Assembly (NCBI RefSeq): GCF_014851395.1
Contig: NW_024041150.1
Span: 26,525,225 to 26,589,224 of the forward strand
Direction: 5' to 3'
DNA from: Micropterus salmoides
Taxonomy: Eukaryota > Chordata > Actinopteri > Centrarchiformes > Centrarchidae
DNA length: 64,000 bases
The notes under the pieces are model-generated. The model saw only the letters and a list, made by a program, of their open reading frames with translations. It had not been told where the DNA came from and ran no database searches. The position numbers were made by a program, and so were the translations under genes. Positions 37,165 through 48,042 of this stretch are shown piece after piece; positions within the stretch are counted from its first letter, which is position 1, and each line of letters starts with the position of its first letter.

Positions 37165-39042
37165 CTTCCTTGGAGGTGGTTGACTGGGGGGGGCTGGGCC
37201 CCCGTCCGGGGATGAGACTAGCCTCGGGTTTATGGGGCTCGGGGGCTGCTGCCTCTGCCTGCACTCCCGGCACGGCTTTACGCTGTTCTTCCTCGGGGCG
37301 GGGCACAGCTTCCCCCGGGACATGCGGTCTGGGGTCCTTTTCGCTTTGGGGCCCTGGCTTCTAGGGGTGGGGGTCTCTGGGCGCTGCACGGGTTGATCCG
37401 GTTGTGGTTTGGAGGGCTGCGGTGGGATTGTAGGGCTATTGTCGATGCATCTTGATGCTTTGTGGGGGTTTTTTGTTTTGTTTTTTCCCTTCCCTGTACA
37501 GGGTCTCTGGATGGTTACTGGGCATTTAGTTTGTGCATTGGAGTCCGGGGGAGGCATTTCCTCGCTGGTTTGCTTCGTTGGCCTCAGATCCATGCTTCCC
37601 CATTTCTCTGTCGGCCAGTTGTTGGACCCCTCTGGATACTGAAGTATAAAGTTAGTTTTCTGGATGTGCAGCGTGGGTGCGGGGCAGGGCTGTGCTCCAG
37701 TTTATTCTGGGTTTGTGTCTGGAGTTCTCAGCCCTTAACGAGTGGGTGGGTTGGTGGTGGCATGCAGCTTAGCTAGTTGATTTTGCCTTGTTGCTGGTTT
37801 GGCTGGTGTTGCACGGCGGCCTGGGGGCATGCTGTGCATGGGGGATGTTGGCTGGCGTGGGCGGCCTTAGTTTTTCCGGCGGTTGGGGGACGGTGGACTT
37901 TTATTGGCGGGTGCATGGTGACCTGCGCGGCGCGTTTGCTTCCGGGCTGGGACTTCTCTCTCGTTTGCTCGACCTCGCACGTGGGATTCGCGGGGGGCTG
38001 CTGGCCATTGGGTGTCGCCGTGCTTGTGCATTGATGTTGATGATTGCGTTGCATTTGGGCATTTTGGTTGTTCGCTGTGCGGCGCTGGGTGGGGGGGAGG
38101 ACTGTGCCTCTTGTGTTCCGTTGGCATTGCGTAGTCAATTGGCAATTGGATGGTCGTTTTTATTGATTTATTTATTGTTTTGGGCTTCTGTTGGTTGCAT
38201 CGCGGTGCATCTGGGAGTCATATTTTTTTTTTTTTTTTATTTCTCCCACCCCTATTGGCTACTGGGGTTCTTGCCTGCCTGTTGCTGGGGTCGGTGTGGC
38301 ACAGTCGTGGCGTCCCACTCTCACTAACAACTACATTCTTTAACAGACTTATGCGCACACACATGTACACACACACATACAGACACATTCACCCACACAC
38401 ACACAGACACACACAGTCTCACACATAGACACAAACAAAATTTAGGTTGTCCCTGGTAGAATTATTCCCGATGCTTTTCTTTCAGTTACTTATTTAAATT
38501 AATTGTTATTATTCCAGCTCTCATGGCTGTGCCGTGTTGCTTATTTATTGTGCATGACTGTTTCTTGTTTTCATTTTTCTCTTAGTTGTCTTACGATGTC
38601 AGCTGTTTATTGCTGCTGTTCGGCTGGTTATCTTTTACTATGTACTACTATTTTTATTGTTTGTTTGTTTGTTTTTGTTTGTTTGTTTGTTGTTTTTTCT
38701 CCTCCCCAAGCCCCCTCTCTGTTCTATTGCAGGTTTCGTTGCTTTCTGCAATTGGTGTTTCCCTCTGCTATTCCCTGTTGTCCCCACCTTCCATCCCCCT
38801 TCTCTTGCAGGTGTTGTCCTTTCTCTGTGCTGTCTGTTTGTGCCCCCCCATCCCCATGTCTGCCCCCCTGTCCGGCCCGGTGACAAAAAATACATAATTA
38901 AATAAATAATAAAACAGACAAAGGAGTATATTAATACTCTCTTGTTAAAGTAAAATCTGTCTCGCACAATACGGTATCCAGCTCATCATACTCTATACCA
39001 GGCTGCTGGGCGGGACAGGTTATAAAAGAAATAAAATAAAAT
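37165..39042 (+). mobile_element. GC-rich retroposon, 1,878 bp, with 14-bp target duplication
   Basis: The insert is flanked by the perfect 14-bp direct repeat AAAGTACAATATTT (37151-37164 and 39043-39056). It ends on the plus strand in an A-rich tail of AAATA-type units (39025-39042), the mark of target-primed reverse transcription. The first kilobase is strikingly G/T-rich on the plus strand against an AT-rich background. The middle has a T16 run (38223-38238) and a CA-rich array (38350-38430), and the end is C/T-rich. No reverse transcriptase or endonuclease is encoded. Open frames on either strand (up to 179 codons plus, 165 minus) are low-complexity. It may be the long 3' UTR of a LINE truncated at 5', or a non-autonomous retroposon. 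I do not recognise the family securely. Confidence 0.75.
38350..38432 (+). repeat. CA-rich array
   Basis: Interrupted CA dinucleotide runs with ACAGACAC and ACACATGTACAC variants, inside the retroposon. Such arrays before the 3' part are likely an inherited feature of the family. Confidence 0.8.
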
Positions 39043-39814
39043 AAAGTACAATATTTACTTTTGAAAAGTAGTGGAGTAGAAGTATAAAGAAGCATACATG
39101 TAAAATACTCACCTAAACTACAAGTACCACAAAACTGTATTTATGTACAATATTTGAGTAAATGTGCTTTCTACCACTGCAAATAAACCAAAAATGCAAT
39201 ACATTAAGTAGGCTACTGTATGTGTTGCAGAAACCAACCACAGTGATGTTTGTAGTGAAACTGAATGTGACATCAATTTTTCTTTTTTTTTCTCTTTTTT
39301 TATTGACCAAGGTATACCACTTGCGGTGCGGCTCATTTTCTTCTTCAGTACATTCTTAAACAAATAATTAATCAATAAAACTTGGTAAAGACTCAAATCC
39401 TATTTTTCTTAATTAAGCCCCTAGACACAGTGTGTCTTACTTGTGGTTAATGAACTGTGAGATGGTGATCAGTGCCCTGTTGCATAAAATATAATTTTAC
39501 CTACCTTGAGCCTCTCTCTTGCGAGTTTTGTTTTTCCCTCTCCTCTGGGATTATTTTATGGCTGATGCATAGAGTTTCCTAAATGTAATCCTTAGCCAGG
39601 AGATGTTTTTTTTTCTTCTTCATTTTATCTTATATCTCTATAATTTTGGTTGCACCACTTAAGATGAGTTACTATGGAAACTGCTCGCAATTCCAAAAGA
39701 TTGTCAACCACTTAGTAAATATCTCAATTATTTTTTAAAAAGCTTAATGACTCAAATTTAGTCTATGAAAGACTTGTTTGACTCATCAGCAAAAGAAGAT
39801 TTCAGTCTATTACA

Positions 39815-40215
39815 GCTTTAATTAATTAATTTACTTCATATAAAGACAATTAATGGAGGACATTACACTCTTTTGTGAAGGCAATTCTGCTTAAACTCAG
39901 GTAATGAGTTTGTGGACCTCTGCCACCAGCTGCTCGTCTCTGGTCTACAAAAGAGTTTCGTAAGACTTCCCAAGGTAATCCGACTTAGTTAAAATGCCGG
40001 AGACTTTCATTATGAAGAACAAAAAGGGAAAGGGACAGGTGGGGGGTGGGCAGCATTGTTGCATGGTTCCCCTTCAATTAGATTTAGCTGTAATTGAACC
40101 CCTGGGGAAGCGCTGATCGTCACAATAAAGTGCGGCATTACCTCAAACTGGATTTAGTGGCAACATGATCCTCTACTGCTCTAGGTGAGACATTTAATTA
40201 AGTCCCATTGCTTTT
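39815..40215. other. Candidate conserved non-coding element
   Basis: About 400 bp of compact, repeat-free sequence. It includes TTTAATTAATTAATTTAC, GACAATTAATGGAGGACATT, CCCTTCAATTAGATTTAGC, TGTAATTGAACCCCTGGGG and ACATTTAATTAAGTCCCATT. At least five homeodomain-type TAATT or CAATTA cores can be counted. Such dense, varied TAAT sites in non-repetitive DNA are typical of developmental enhancers in vertebrate gene deserts. This is inference, since conservation cannot be checked here. Confidence 0.45.
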
Positions 40216-40808
40216 GCAGAGCAGCCATATAACTGAATTAACAGTGCAGAGACCCACCAGGCATGCGTTCACTCACCTCATTCAGTGTCCTCGTTTACAG
40301 TACTATCTTACTCTACCGAGCAATAACAACAATAGGATTTGCAAGCCTCTGTGCGTGAGAGAGAAGGGCAAAGCTACAATGACACTGAAACTTTTAATAC
40401 AAGACAAACATAAGCATCAACTGCCACATGAGCTACTTTTACGGCAGGGTGTCTAGGAACAATCTCCGACTCTGTTTGTCACATCTCGCACCCAGCCAAG
40501 TGTGTCTGCACCTTTTCTCCAATGTCTAGCCTTATTGAAGTTTACTTAGATTTACTCTTGCTGTAATGAATGGCAGCCTTGCTTAAGTTTGTGCCGCCTG
40601 GAGTTGGTGTGTGTTTATGTATGTGTTAGAGAGGTGCGAATCAGGGCACGCCTGACAACACCTCTCTCCTCCCTCTCCTCATTACAGCCAGACAAATAAA
40701 TGCTGCACATCTCCGTGGAACATTGGCCATGCTAAAGGACCTCGGGACTTCAGACTGCAGGAGTCTCGCTCTGAGCCAGGCATTTACAGCTAGACACTGA
40801 CTCACCAG

Positions 40809-40827
40809 ACACACACACACACACACA
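40809..40827 (+). repeat. AC microsatellite
   Basis: A perfect AC run of about nine units. Confidence 0.9.
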
Positions 40828-41220
40828 AAGTCACTAAGGAGAGGAGAGAAAAATTGCAAATGTGAGCGCAAGTGATGGACAGCAGCAATATTACTTTATA
40901 TGAATTTGGACACACAAAAAGTTGAAAGGAACAACAATAGCCTAAGTCTTTTCTGTGTGTAGTCTCTTATGCAATAACAAAATCCTGATAGCCTGTTCAT
41001 CACATCAAGGTTATAGGCAAGCTATTTTTCAAATGAAAATGCCAAATTATGATTTAAACATTTAAGAATTTAGAATTTTGGTCCCTTTTTTTGTGTGTCA
41101 CCTTTGCCTTTCTAAAAGCTTTCCACTTTTATTTATTTTGTTCTTTCCAATTTATCCATTTGATTCAGTTGGTAGAGATATACAGATGAATGTTACTTTG
41201 CTTTGCCAGTATCTATACAC

Positions 41221-41345
41221 AGAGGTGGGCAAAAACACAGCAAAATGTATCTTGTTACAAAATACAAAATGCCCCTCAAATAAATGTATCCAAATAAAAT
41301 ACATGTATTATATATATTACAGGAACATACATTTGTGACATTGGA
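41221..41345 (+). mobile_element. hAT-type element, left end fragment
   Basis: The segment starts CAGAGGTGGGCAAAAACACA and goes on GTATCTTGTTACAAAATACA, the terminus of a hAT-type family I recall from fish. About 125 bp are present before sequence of another element (41350) begins. A part at 43480-43560 with AAAGTATCTTGTTGCAAATT may be its continuation. Confidence 0.55.
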
Positions 41346-41349
41346 CTAG

Positions 41350-41936
41350 GGCTGACCCCGAATAGTCGAAGATTTGATGTTTAGATGGGCAGAGCCTGAT
41401 TCGACTGTCAGTCTCACAGTCAGCGAAACAAGGATCATGCCATTTTGCCAATATAGGGGTGATCAACGTCTGATTTTACATAAAACTACCAATTGTCTCC
41501 CAATAAGCTAATATACAGCCTATTACAGTATACATATCAGCGTTTAACGCTGTAAATGTTTAATACATAAACATGTAAAAAGAAACAAACTTTCAATAAA
41601 TGTTTAAAGTGCGTAAATAAATCCAAAATTGTAACCCTAACTCTGGGTTGTCAGTGCGCATGTGTGCACCTTGCGGTACTTTCGGATAATTTATCACCGT
41701 TGATGAACCACGCAAAGAATATTTTATCGTTTTTAAATAGCCAGCTACTTGAAATAGACCCGTGAGCAACCACGACATGTATGTAGTTTTCAGCAGCACG
41801 CCATGCACGAGAGAGAGAGAGAGAGAGAGAGTGAGAGAAAAGGGTCTTCAAAAAGCCTCAGTTTAGCTGGAAATTTAAAGTGTAAGTTCGGTTCGCAATC
41901 ACCATGCACAAAAACACACATGATTCAACTATCAGT
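41350..41936 (+). mobile_element. hAT-type element fragment
   Basis: The left end AGGGCTGACCCCGAATAGTC resembles a hAT terminus common in fish. A GATTCGACTGTCAGTC part follows at 41399, and GATTCAACTATCAGTCGA recurs at 41921-41938. A GA microsatellite (41809-41831) lies inside. No transposase is seen. The right terminus is not present next to 41936, where RTE sequence begins, so the element may have been cut by that insertion. Confidence 0.5.
41809..41831 (+). repeat. GA microsatellite
   Basis: A perfect GA run of about eleven units inside the hAT fragment. Confidence 0.9.
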
Positions 41937-41939
41937 CGA

Positions 41940-43440
41940 GGTGGTTTGGCATTTTCTTGTTGCAAAGGACCCTGGGTGACAGTGACCAAGTTTCGGAGCT
42001 GACGATCTAGCACCCGCTCAAAAATCTGTCGGATCGGCCAATAGTTGGTGCACTCGGTGACATCGCCCTTGCCTTTCCAAATCAGCACGGTTGTGCTTGT
42101 CGCCCAGGCTTGTGGAGGCCTGCTCTCGGCAGTGATCTGATTGAATAGGGTGGCGAGGAAGGAGGCCCCGCGGTCACCGAGCATTTTCCAAATCTCGATC
42201 AATATCTCGACTGGCACGTCATCCAGGCCAGTAGCCTTCCTATTCTTCATCTTTTCGAGTGCCTTCTTCACTTCAAGGGTGGTGATAGGTGGTATTGGGC
42301 CTGGAACTGGCGGGGGCTTGTGACTGGCGGATGTGGAAATTCAATGCTTATACTCGCAAAATAATCGGACCATGGTTGCAGGATGGCTGGTGGGTTCCAT
42401 AGGACCTCATTATTTGCCCCCTTGACTTGCATAGCGTGGCCAATGTCCTGGATGGATCGTTGTTGTGATTTTGCAAGGCGGTAGATCTTGTTTGCCCCTA
42501 TTGGTGTGTCCAATTGGTTGTACAGGTCCTGGTACTGCCGCCTTTTTGCGGCAGCCACTGCCCGCTTTGCTGCAGACTTCAGAGATCGGTAGCAGTCCAA
42601 GTCGGCATCTAGCCACGTGTTCCGCCATGTCTTGAAGCCTGCGTCTTCACCTTGATCGCTATCTGCACTTTCCACCACCATGTTTGCTTGTGGATGTATT
42701 TTCACCCTGGCTTTGTTTTTCCCACTGTCGCTTCAGCAGCGTCATGGATCTGCCTCACCGCCATGTTCCCCATTGCCTCCACCAACTGGTCAGTGCTAAC
42801 CTCGAAGTCAGCTAGCTCGGCCTGCAAATCGTCTTTACGTTCGGACATCTTCCACCACTTGATCCTTCCAGGCCCAGTGCGCGGTGTCCTTGTCCTACAC
42901 AGACCATCCAGGCCGATGTCTAGTACAAGGAGACGGTGCTGAGGGGCAACGCTGTCATGCGGGATCACTTTGGCGTTTTTTCACCAGCTTCAAGTCTCCC
43001 CTTCAGATGATCCAATAGTCAATCTTTTCTTGAAGTAGGTATTGGTCACCGCCAGATCATGGGCCTCCGCGCAGTCCAGTATTCGGCATCCGTGATCGTT
43101 TCGCACACTGAGCCCGTGCCCACCATGGCACTGCGCGTATCCATGCCTCTCTGATCCAACATGTCCATTCAAATCTCCTCCAAGGATGATGTGTTCTTCC
43201 AGGGGTAGTGCCCGTAAGTGTGCGTCCCCATCGTTCGGCAAATTTCCCGGAGGTTCCTTACCGGCTGAAACCACGTGGAGGTGATGGTGGGATTTTGCCA
43301 ACCTTAACCGCCTCCTGTGTGGACGGAATATTATTCCTGCAGATCAGAACAGTCTCTCAAATTGAGCTGAAGAGGGGAAGGTTGTGTTAGAAAGCAGCTT
43401 GATCAGTGGGTATCCCTGTCGGTATCATACAGGGTCCAGC
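41940..43440 (-). mobile_element. RTE-type LINE fragment, decayed
   Basis: Read on the minus strand, four frames line up in the order of an RTE LINE protein. An endonuclease part contains HIILGGDLNGHVG (about 43180) and DLAVTNTYFKKRLT (about 43020). It is followed by DSVAPQHRLLVLDI and RIKWWKM (about 42860-42960), then a linker with GFKTWRNTW and YRLAKSQQRSIQDIGH, and then the start of reverse transcriptase with MKNRKATGLDDVPVEI (about 42210-42255), FERVLDRQLR and the part before it. GGDLNGHVG with the KATG.DDVP motif is characteristic of the RTE clade as I know it. The rest of the reverse transcriptase, including its catalytic box, is missing, and the pieces are in different frames. The ends are approximate. 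Confidence 0.8.
42990..43301 (-). pseudogene. RTE endonuclease domain remnant
   Basis: A 103-codon frame holds the C-terminal half of an apurinic-type endonuclease, the enzyme that nicks the target in RTE LINEs. The GGDLNGHVG box contains the catalytic D and N of this family. VTNTYFKKR comes later. The final conserved H of the domain would lie in the stretch after it and cannot be placed with certainty. The N-terminal half is not recoverable in frame. Similar endonuclease parts have been co-opted as host genes in some mammals, but this copy shows no sign of that. Confidence 0.65.
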
Positions 43441-43469
43441 CAGGTCTTGACCTAGTCTTGTTGTTTTAT

Positions 43470-43560
43470 GAATCAAGAAGAAAGTATTTTTGCAAATTTA
43501 GAATTCCTCCACTCTAAAGTATCTTGTTGCAAATTACATCAAATACCAATCATTTTAGTG
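43470..43560 (+). repeat. Possible continuation of the outer hAT element
   Basis: ATTCCTCCACTCTAAAGTAT followed by CTTGTTGCAAATTACATC resembles the interior of the hAT family seen at 41221. If so, the 41350-43440 material was inserted into that element. The match is from memory and weak. Confidence 0.3.
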
Positions 43561-46051
43561 TGTCACTAGACAACATCTGTCATAGCAGCCCTCAGGCTTA
43601 CTCTGACTGAGTCTGTAGGGGCAATAGATCTAAACTGACCCAAATCTCACAGGGCAGCCCAGGCACACTGTGGCAAGGGGAAGATAGAGGCGAGTCAGGA
43701 ATGAGATTATTTTCTTCTATTTCAGGCAAGTGCGCGGCCTCTTACTCACTCGCCTGTCACACACAGATAGACAGACGAGACATAAGAAGTTAATATCAGT
43801 GAAGGCAGACATGTACTTAGTCAAACAGACATGAATTAATACATACGTGTGAACTGACACAAAAAGCACAGAATAATCCACCATAGATTCTCCCACATAC
43901 GTGATCAACAAACTATGTTTTTCTTGTGTTCCACTTAGCCTCATAAAATACCCATCCATAGTTATTTTCCATTGAGAACCTTTGACTTGCCCAGTAATCT
44001 CCAAAAAGAGGCTGTGCAAGGCCAGTTGCGGAGAGGCTTTGTGGCTGCTGAGTCTCCCTTTCAATCCCCTCTCAGGAAAGCCAAAGCTCCAGAGATCCCC
44101 TAACCTGTGGGTACTTCTGTCCAGTTCCATCCAAACAGGACCTTTTGTACCCCTCACTGGATTACGTGCTGAGTCCCATAAGCACCAAATGTCTCCTCTC
44201 TAAAGATTTAACAAGACCCAGGGGAAAGCATCTAATTTTTTTGCTTTGTATTCAATGGAGTTTTCCCCAGCAAGCCCTGGTCAGCACTTTTGGGTCCAGC
44301 CAATCTAGATTCCCACTGAGTCTGGACTCAGTTCTGGTTCAAAGCCAGTCCTAGAGGTGTAAGGATGCACCAGATGTTCACACATATTGAACAATGAAAA
44401 GAATAATAAAGAGAGATGATGCTATGAAGGTTGATATTGGTATTCTGTGTAGTTTAGGTTTTGGGAATGATTACCTATCAGACTGGCATTTAGCTTCAGG
44501 GTATGGCTGACATGAAGGAGGGAGAAAAGAACTTGCGCTACTCTCTCTTACATCTCCTCTGACATGTTTCCTACAGCCTAAATAAATGTTACACGTGAGA
44601 AACAAATGAGTCTTGTTTAATTCTTGGTCACTGGAGCCCAGAGGATTTCTAAAACAAGCTGATAAAAGTTGTGATGGCTAACATCCTATCCAACCTACAC
44701 AAAGCAACACATTATAACATTGGGGTTTTGTTTGGGCCAACTGACAATGCCCCCGTTTCAAGCGCTAATGTGGCCCATCCCCCACATGTGTTCACCTTAA
44801 CCTTTCGTTTGCTGTTTGTTAGAATAGTATAACATAAATAATAGTAAGAGTATAAAGTGTGTCCACCAGCCCTGGTCTCCCCTACACAGGGAAGTCAGTC
44901 ACAGTTAGGGTGCTGAGAGAATGTCGCTCTGTACGATGACATCATACTAAATGGTGTGCGATTTTCATGGTTTTTGTATTCATTTAAATGGACAAGAAAT
45001 CTCTAATCTAATTAAAATATAATATTACAACACTGTATGTAGCCAGAGCAACTGCCCGGTCAACAACGCTGAAATAGTGCATGAGAGCCACAGGGAAATG
45101 AAGAGGGAGAGGCAGCGCCTCAACGAGAGAGATGTGACCCATGACCAGTCTATCACAGTTTATAACAGTGCAGCGCTGTGAGGATTCAGACATTTCATGA
45201 AGGAGATGAGCGTATGTAACATGGACTTTTCTCTGTCACTCTTAACATAGACTCCTGTCTGCCGTGTAGTTCATCCACTTCACTGATAAACCACACCACT
45301 GTAGAGTAACGTTAGGCGTGATCAAAGATAGTTTTTATGTCACGTCAACAACTCTGTCCATATTCGCCCGCTCCCTCTTTCTCTCGCTCGCCAGCATGAG
45401 CGCTCTCTCTCTCTTTTCTCTCTTTTCAAATCAATTGCTGGTTTTTATAATGCCTGGTTTTAGGGGTGTTGAGGGGGTTGCAGTGTCCATGACTCTACAC
45501 ATTGAGTGAAATAAATAGTTTATTTTAGTGTGTGAATTATTCAATTCTTGCATGTCAGTCAGGGGCCTTTTGGAGGATGGGACCCATTTCAATTGAAACA
45601 GGTGAAACATAGCTAAAACCGCCAATGAACTGAAGTCCAACATTTACTCTCTTTTGATCCCCAGTTTAGTTTCTGCCAACTAATGAGAACGATAGCTGAC
45701 ATCTTCAACTTTCTTTAACAGCCAGGCACTAACTTTGTCCATCTGCTGTTTGCTGCTTGGCATACAGTGCATTTATCAAACATTGTTTGTTGGAAATGGT
45801 TTCCTGCTGCTAAAACAGACCAGATCAGAGCAGTGAGACTAAACCTTAGCTACAGTAAACGTGGGGGCTATAAACCCAAACAATAAGCTAAATGAGGTTA
45901 AACATGTCTGGAAAGCTGCTGAGCTGGGTGATACATCTGAGGTTAATCTTAACAGGCAAAACCCTTTCACATTAATGAACAAGTCATTAAATGAAAACAT
46001 GATATTGTCACGATAATGGGGATGGGGAAACATTTTCACTAAAACAACCCA

Positions 46052-46053
<2 letters not shown>

Positions 46054-46100
<47 letters not shown>
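46054..46100 (+). repeat. AC microsatellite, 47 bp
   Basis: A perfect AC dinucleotide run of about 23 units, the longest pure microsatellite in the window, and probably polymorphic. Confidence 0.95.
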
Positions 46101-46102
<2 letters not shown>

Positions 46103-46819
46103 ATTTTAAAGAAATAGTCCTACATGGGTGCTCTCACCTTATAATGTAGTCTTTGCTTTGTAATGACAATCAAATGGTTCCTGTTAACCTGAGTCCCAGC
46201 ATTTGAAGTTGAAACAACATGTTATTACCCTTATTGACATTCATAGCATTCATTCCACAGTTTCAAGAAAGACTGGGACAATTGCCCTTGAGTAGAACAC
46301 TTGAATAAAATGCATAGAACTTCCTGCTATTACGATATCTTCCCATTGGATATATGAGATGTTATCTCTCCATAATAGATGTATTATTTATGACCAGCCA
46401 TGCTTTAAAGTCGACTATAAACAAACACAGGAAACAAAAGCCAAAGGGAGACAGACGGCCGTGACTGTGATGCATCACTCTGCATTACTGTGGAGTCTAT
46501 AAAGGCCTGATTAATCACATAATAACACCTCATAGAATTATATCACCCTCATTATTTCAGACTGTTAAAGCTAGAGAAAGTTTTTTGAGGAAAATGATAA
46601 GACTATACCTCATCTTTCACCTCAAACAATGTTGTATCTGACTGGGAGGTTTTCACAAAACATTAAATCTGGGTAATAGACTGGTGGCGTGATATCTGCA
46701 CAGTACAGTGTGGTCATGTGTGACACAGAAATGTGCCAACACTAATCACAAGGTACATTGATTATTATGTTTAATGTGCCATTTTCATTTCCTCAGATGT
46801 GAGAAATAATTGGAATTTC

Positions 46820-47050
46820 TTTTCAGCTGCCATGCTAATAGCTTGCCTGGAGGTTAAAATCTCAAAAAGGGAGAAGAGAAAGGAAAGCGTGATCAAGACC
46901 GGCAATTAATTGGAAACATTATTATGAGGTCCTTCATATGCTCACCTGCCATCACACTTGCACTTTGTATATCTTTAGAGCCCAGCAGGTGTCATGTGCA
47001 CACAAATTAATAAAACGCACTAATTTATCATCTCAAATTATTTAAGTCAT
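46820..47050. other. Candidate conserved non-coding element
   Basis: Repeat-free sequence containing GGCAATTAATTGGAAACATT, CTTCATATGCTCACCTGCC (E-box CACCTG), GCCCAGCAGGTGTCATGTGC (CAGGTG) and CACTAATTTATCATC. TAAT cores and paired E-boxes fit an enhancer. This is inference. Confidence 0.4.
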
Positions 47051-47948
47051 AGGCACCAAGACTCTTGGCCCATTCTTGACTGAGCTGCCAGAACAAAAAA
47101 TAACTTACTAGTAATAACTCGTGTTAGCAGCTGTGATTTGGTGTTGAGTTGCTTAACACTGTAAGGGACTGGATTACATACTGTTCTGTTTGGAACATCA
47201 CTATGGTCGGGGCTGTTAGTTTATTTAAAGAGATATGGATTCAAATGACTGTTTAAGTGCAGCTACTGATTTCCAGGCTGTCAGTAAACAAGATGTTAGC
47301 TTAGATACTGTGAAGCCTTCAGTCATGTTAGCTACCTATGAGAGTGATTTGTGTGAAGAAGCTTAGCTGTGATTGGCAGATATTAAGAAGAATTTTTGTT
47401 GTTTGTCCTGCCAGTTAGTCTAGTGGCAGGTATTGAATATGTGAGGGGCTAGTTCACATCTAGCAGCAAGGTTACATGTTTGCCATTTTGATGTTGGCTA
47501 CAGTCCACAGTAGCTGTGTATATCACACATATACCACACATGGGTCAGTCGATCAAGGCACATTCCAGTCAATTTTTAATTGTAGTTGATCTGTCCACTT
47601 GTGTGCCAGGAAAAGCTGGGCATTTGGGGACTGCTAAAATTGTCAGCGAGCCTCTTGTTGTTATCCTACTGAAGAAGACTGCAATATCTTAATGTTGTTG
47701 GGTTATCACAGATATTACATTTGTAATTTCTGCCCAACGTACTGTAATTTATTTATAGCTATGTAATGTAGGCTCAGCAATACTGGCCAGCTTTGGCTGC
47801 TATTAGGTGCTAACTTTAATGTACTGAAAAAAAGTTGTCAGGGCATGGACATTGTAATCTGAATGAGTCGCATAGGTTAGTGCTGTTTAGAGATACAATA
47901 TGTTGATGGCTGGGAAAGAATGGCTGGGATTCTCTGCCAGTCAGTCAG

Positions 47949-48042
47949 AAGTGAAGAAGCCTCTTAGATGAGAGGCGAAATGTCTTCAAGTACCTTCAAC
48001 TAAGTCCATTTGCCCTTGATTTTAACCTTCCTTGGATATGTT
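47949..48042 (+). repeat. Retroposon 3' terminal fragment
   Basis: GTGAAGAAGCCTCTTAGATG, then AGAGGCGAAATGTCTTCAAG, CCTTCAACTAAGTCCATTTG and CCCTTGATTTTAACCTTCC match from memory the 3' end of a common fish retroposon, which normally reads GAGAGGCGAAACGTCTTCAA. Only about 95 bp are left and no coding part adjoins. Confidence 0.6.

Larger units (their letters stand above)
36525..39179. mobile_element. Non-autonomous hAT-type element hosting other insertions
   Basis: The left end is CAGTGGTGGAAGAAGTATTC and the right end closes AGTAAATGTG...CTACCACTG, so the termini CAGTGGTGG and CTACCACTG are imperfect inverted repeats. Flanking 8-mers CATATAAG (36517-36524) and CAAATAAA (39180-39187) agree at six of eight positions, acceptable for an aged 8-bp hAT duplication. 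The sequence next to both ends (AGTA-rich, TACTTTTGAAAAGTAGTGGA) belongs to a hAT family I recall as abundant in fish. Without the retroposon at 37165-39042 the element would be about 760 bp. It has no transposase. Confidence 0.7.
39188..41220. other. Non-coding stretch with a strong CNE-like segment
   Basis: No gene is seen. The CNE-like segment at 39815-40215 is listed separately, and an AC microsatellite lies at 40809-40827. The remainder holds nothing I recognise. Confidence 0.45.
43561..47948. other. Non-coding stretch, no gene seen
   Basis: No coding region over 4.4 kb. A long AC microsatellite and one CNE-like segment are listed separately. The 146-codon minus-strand frame at 43717-44157 has no domain. 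Part of 43960-44200 is compact and might be conserved. Confidence 0.45.

Noticed and set aside
37788..38327. 179-codon plus-strand frame and the 165-codon minus-strand frame at 37096-37593
   Set aside because: Both lie in or across the boundary of the GC-rich retroposon and reflect its biased composition (C, G, W, L on one strand; P, Q, K on the other).
43717..44157. 146-codon minus-strand frame
   Set aside because: No domain found. The second half is a hydrophobic jumble with no membrane-protein logic. Likely chance.
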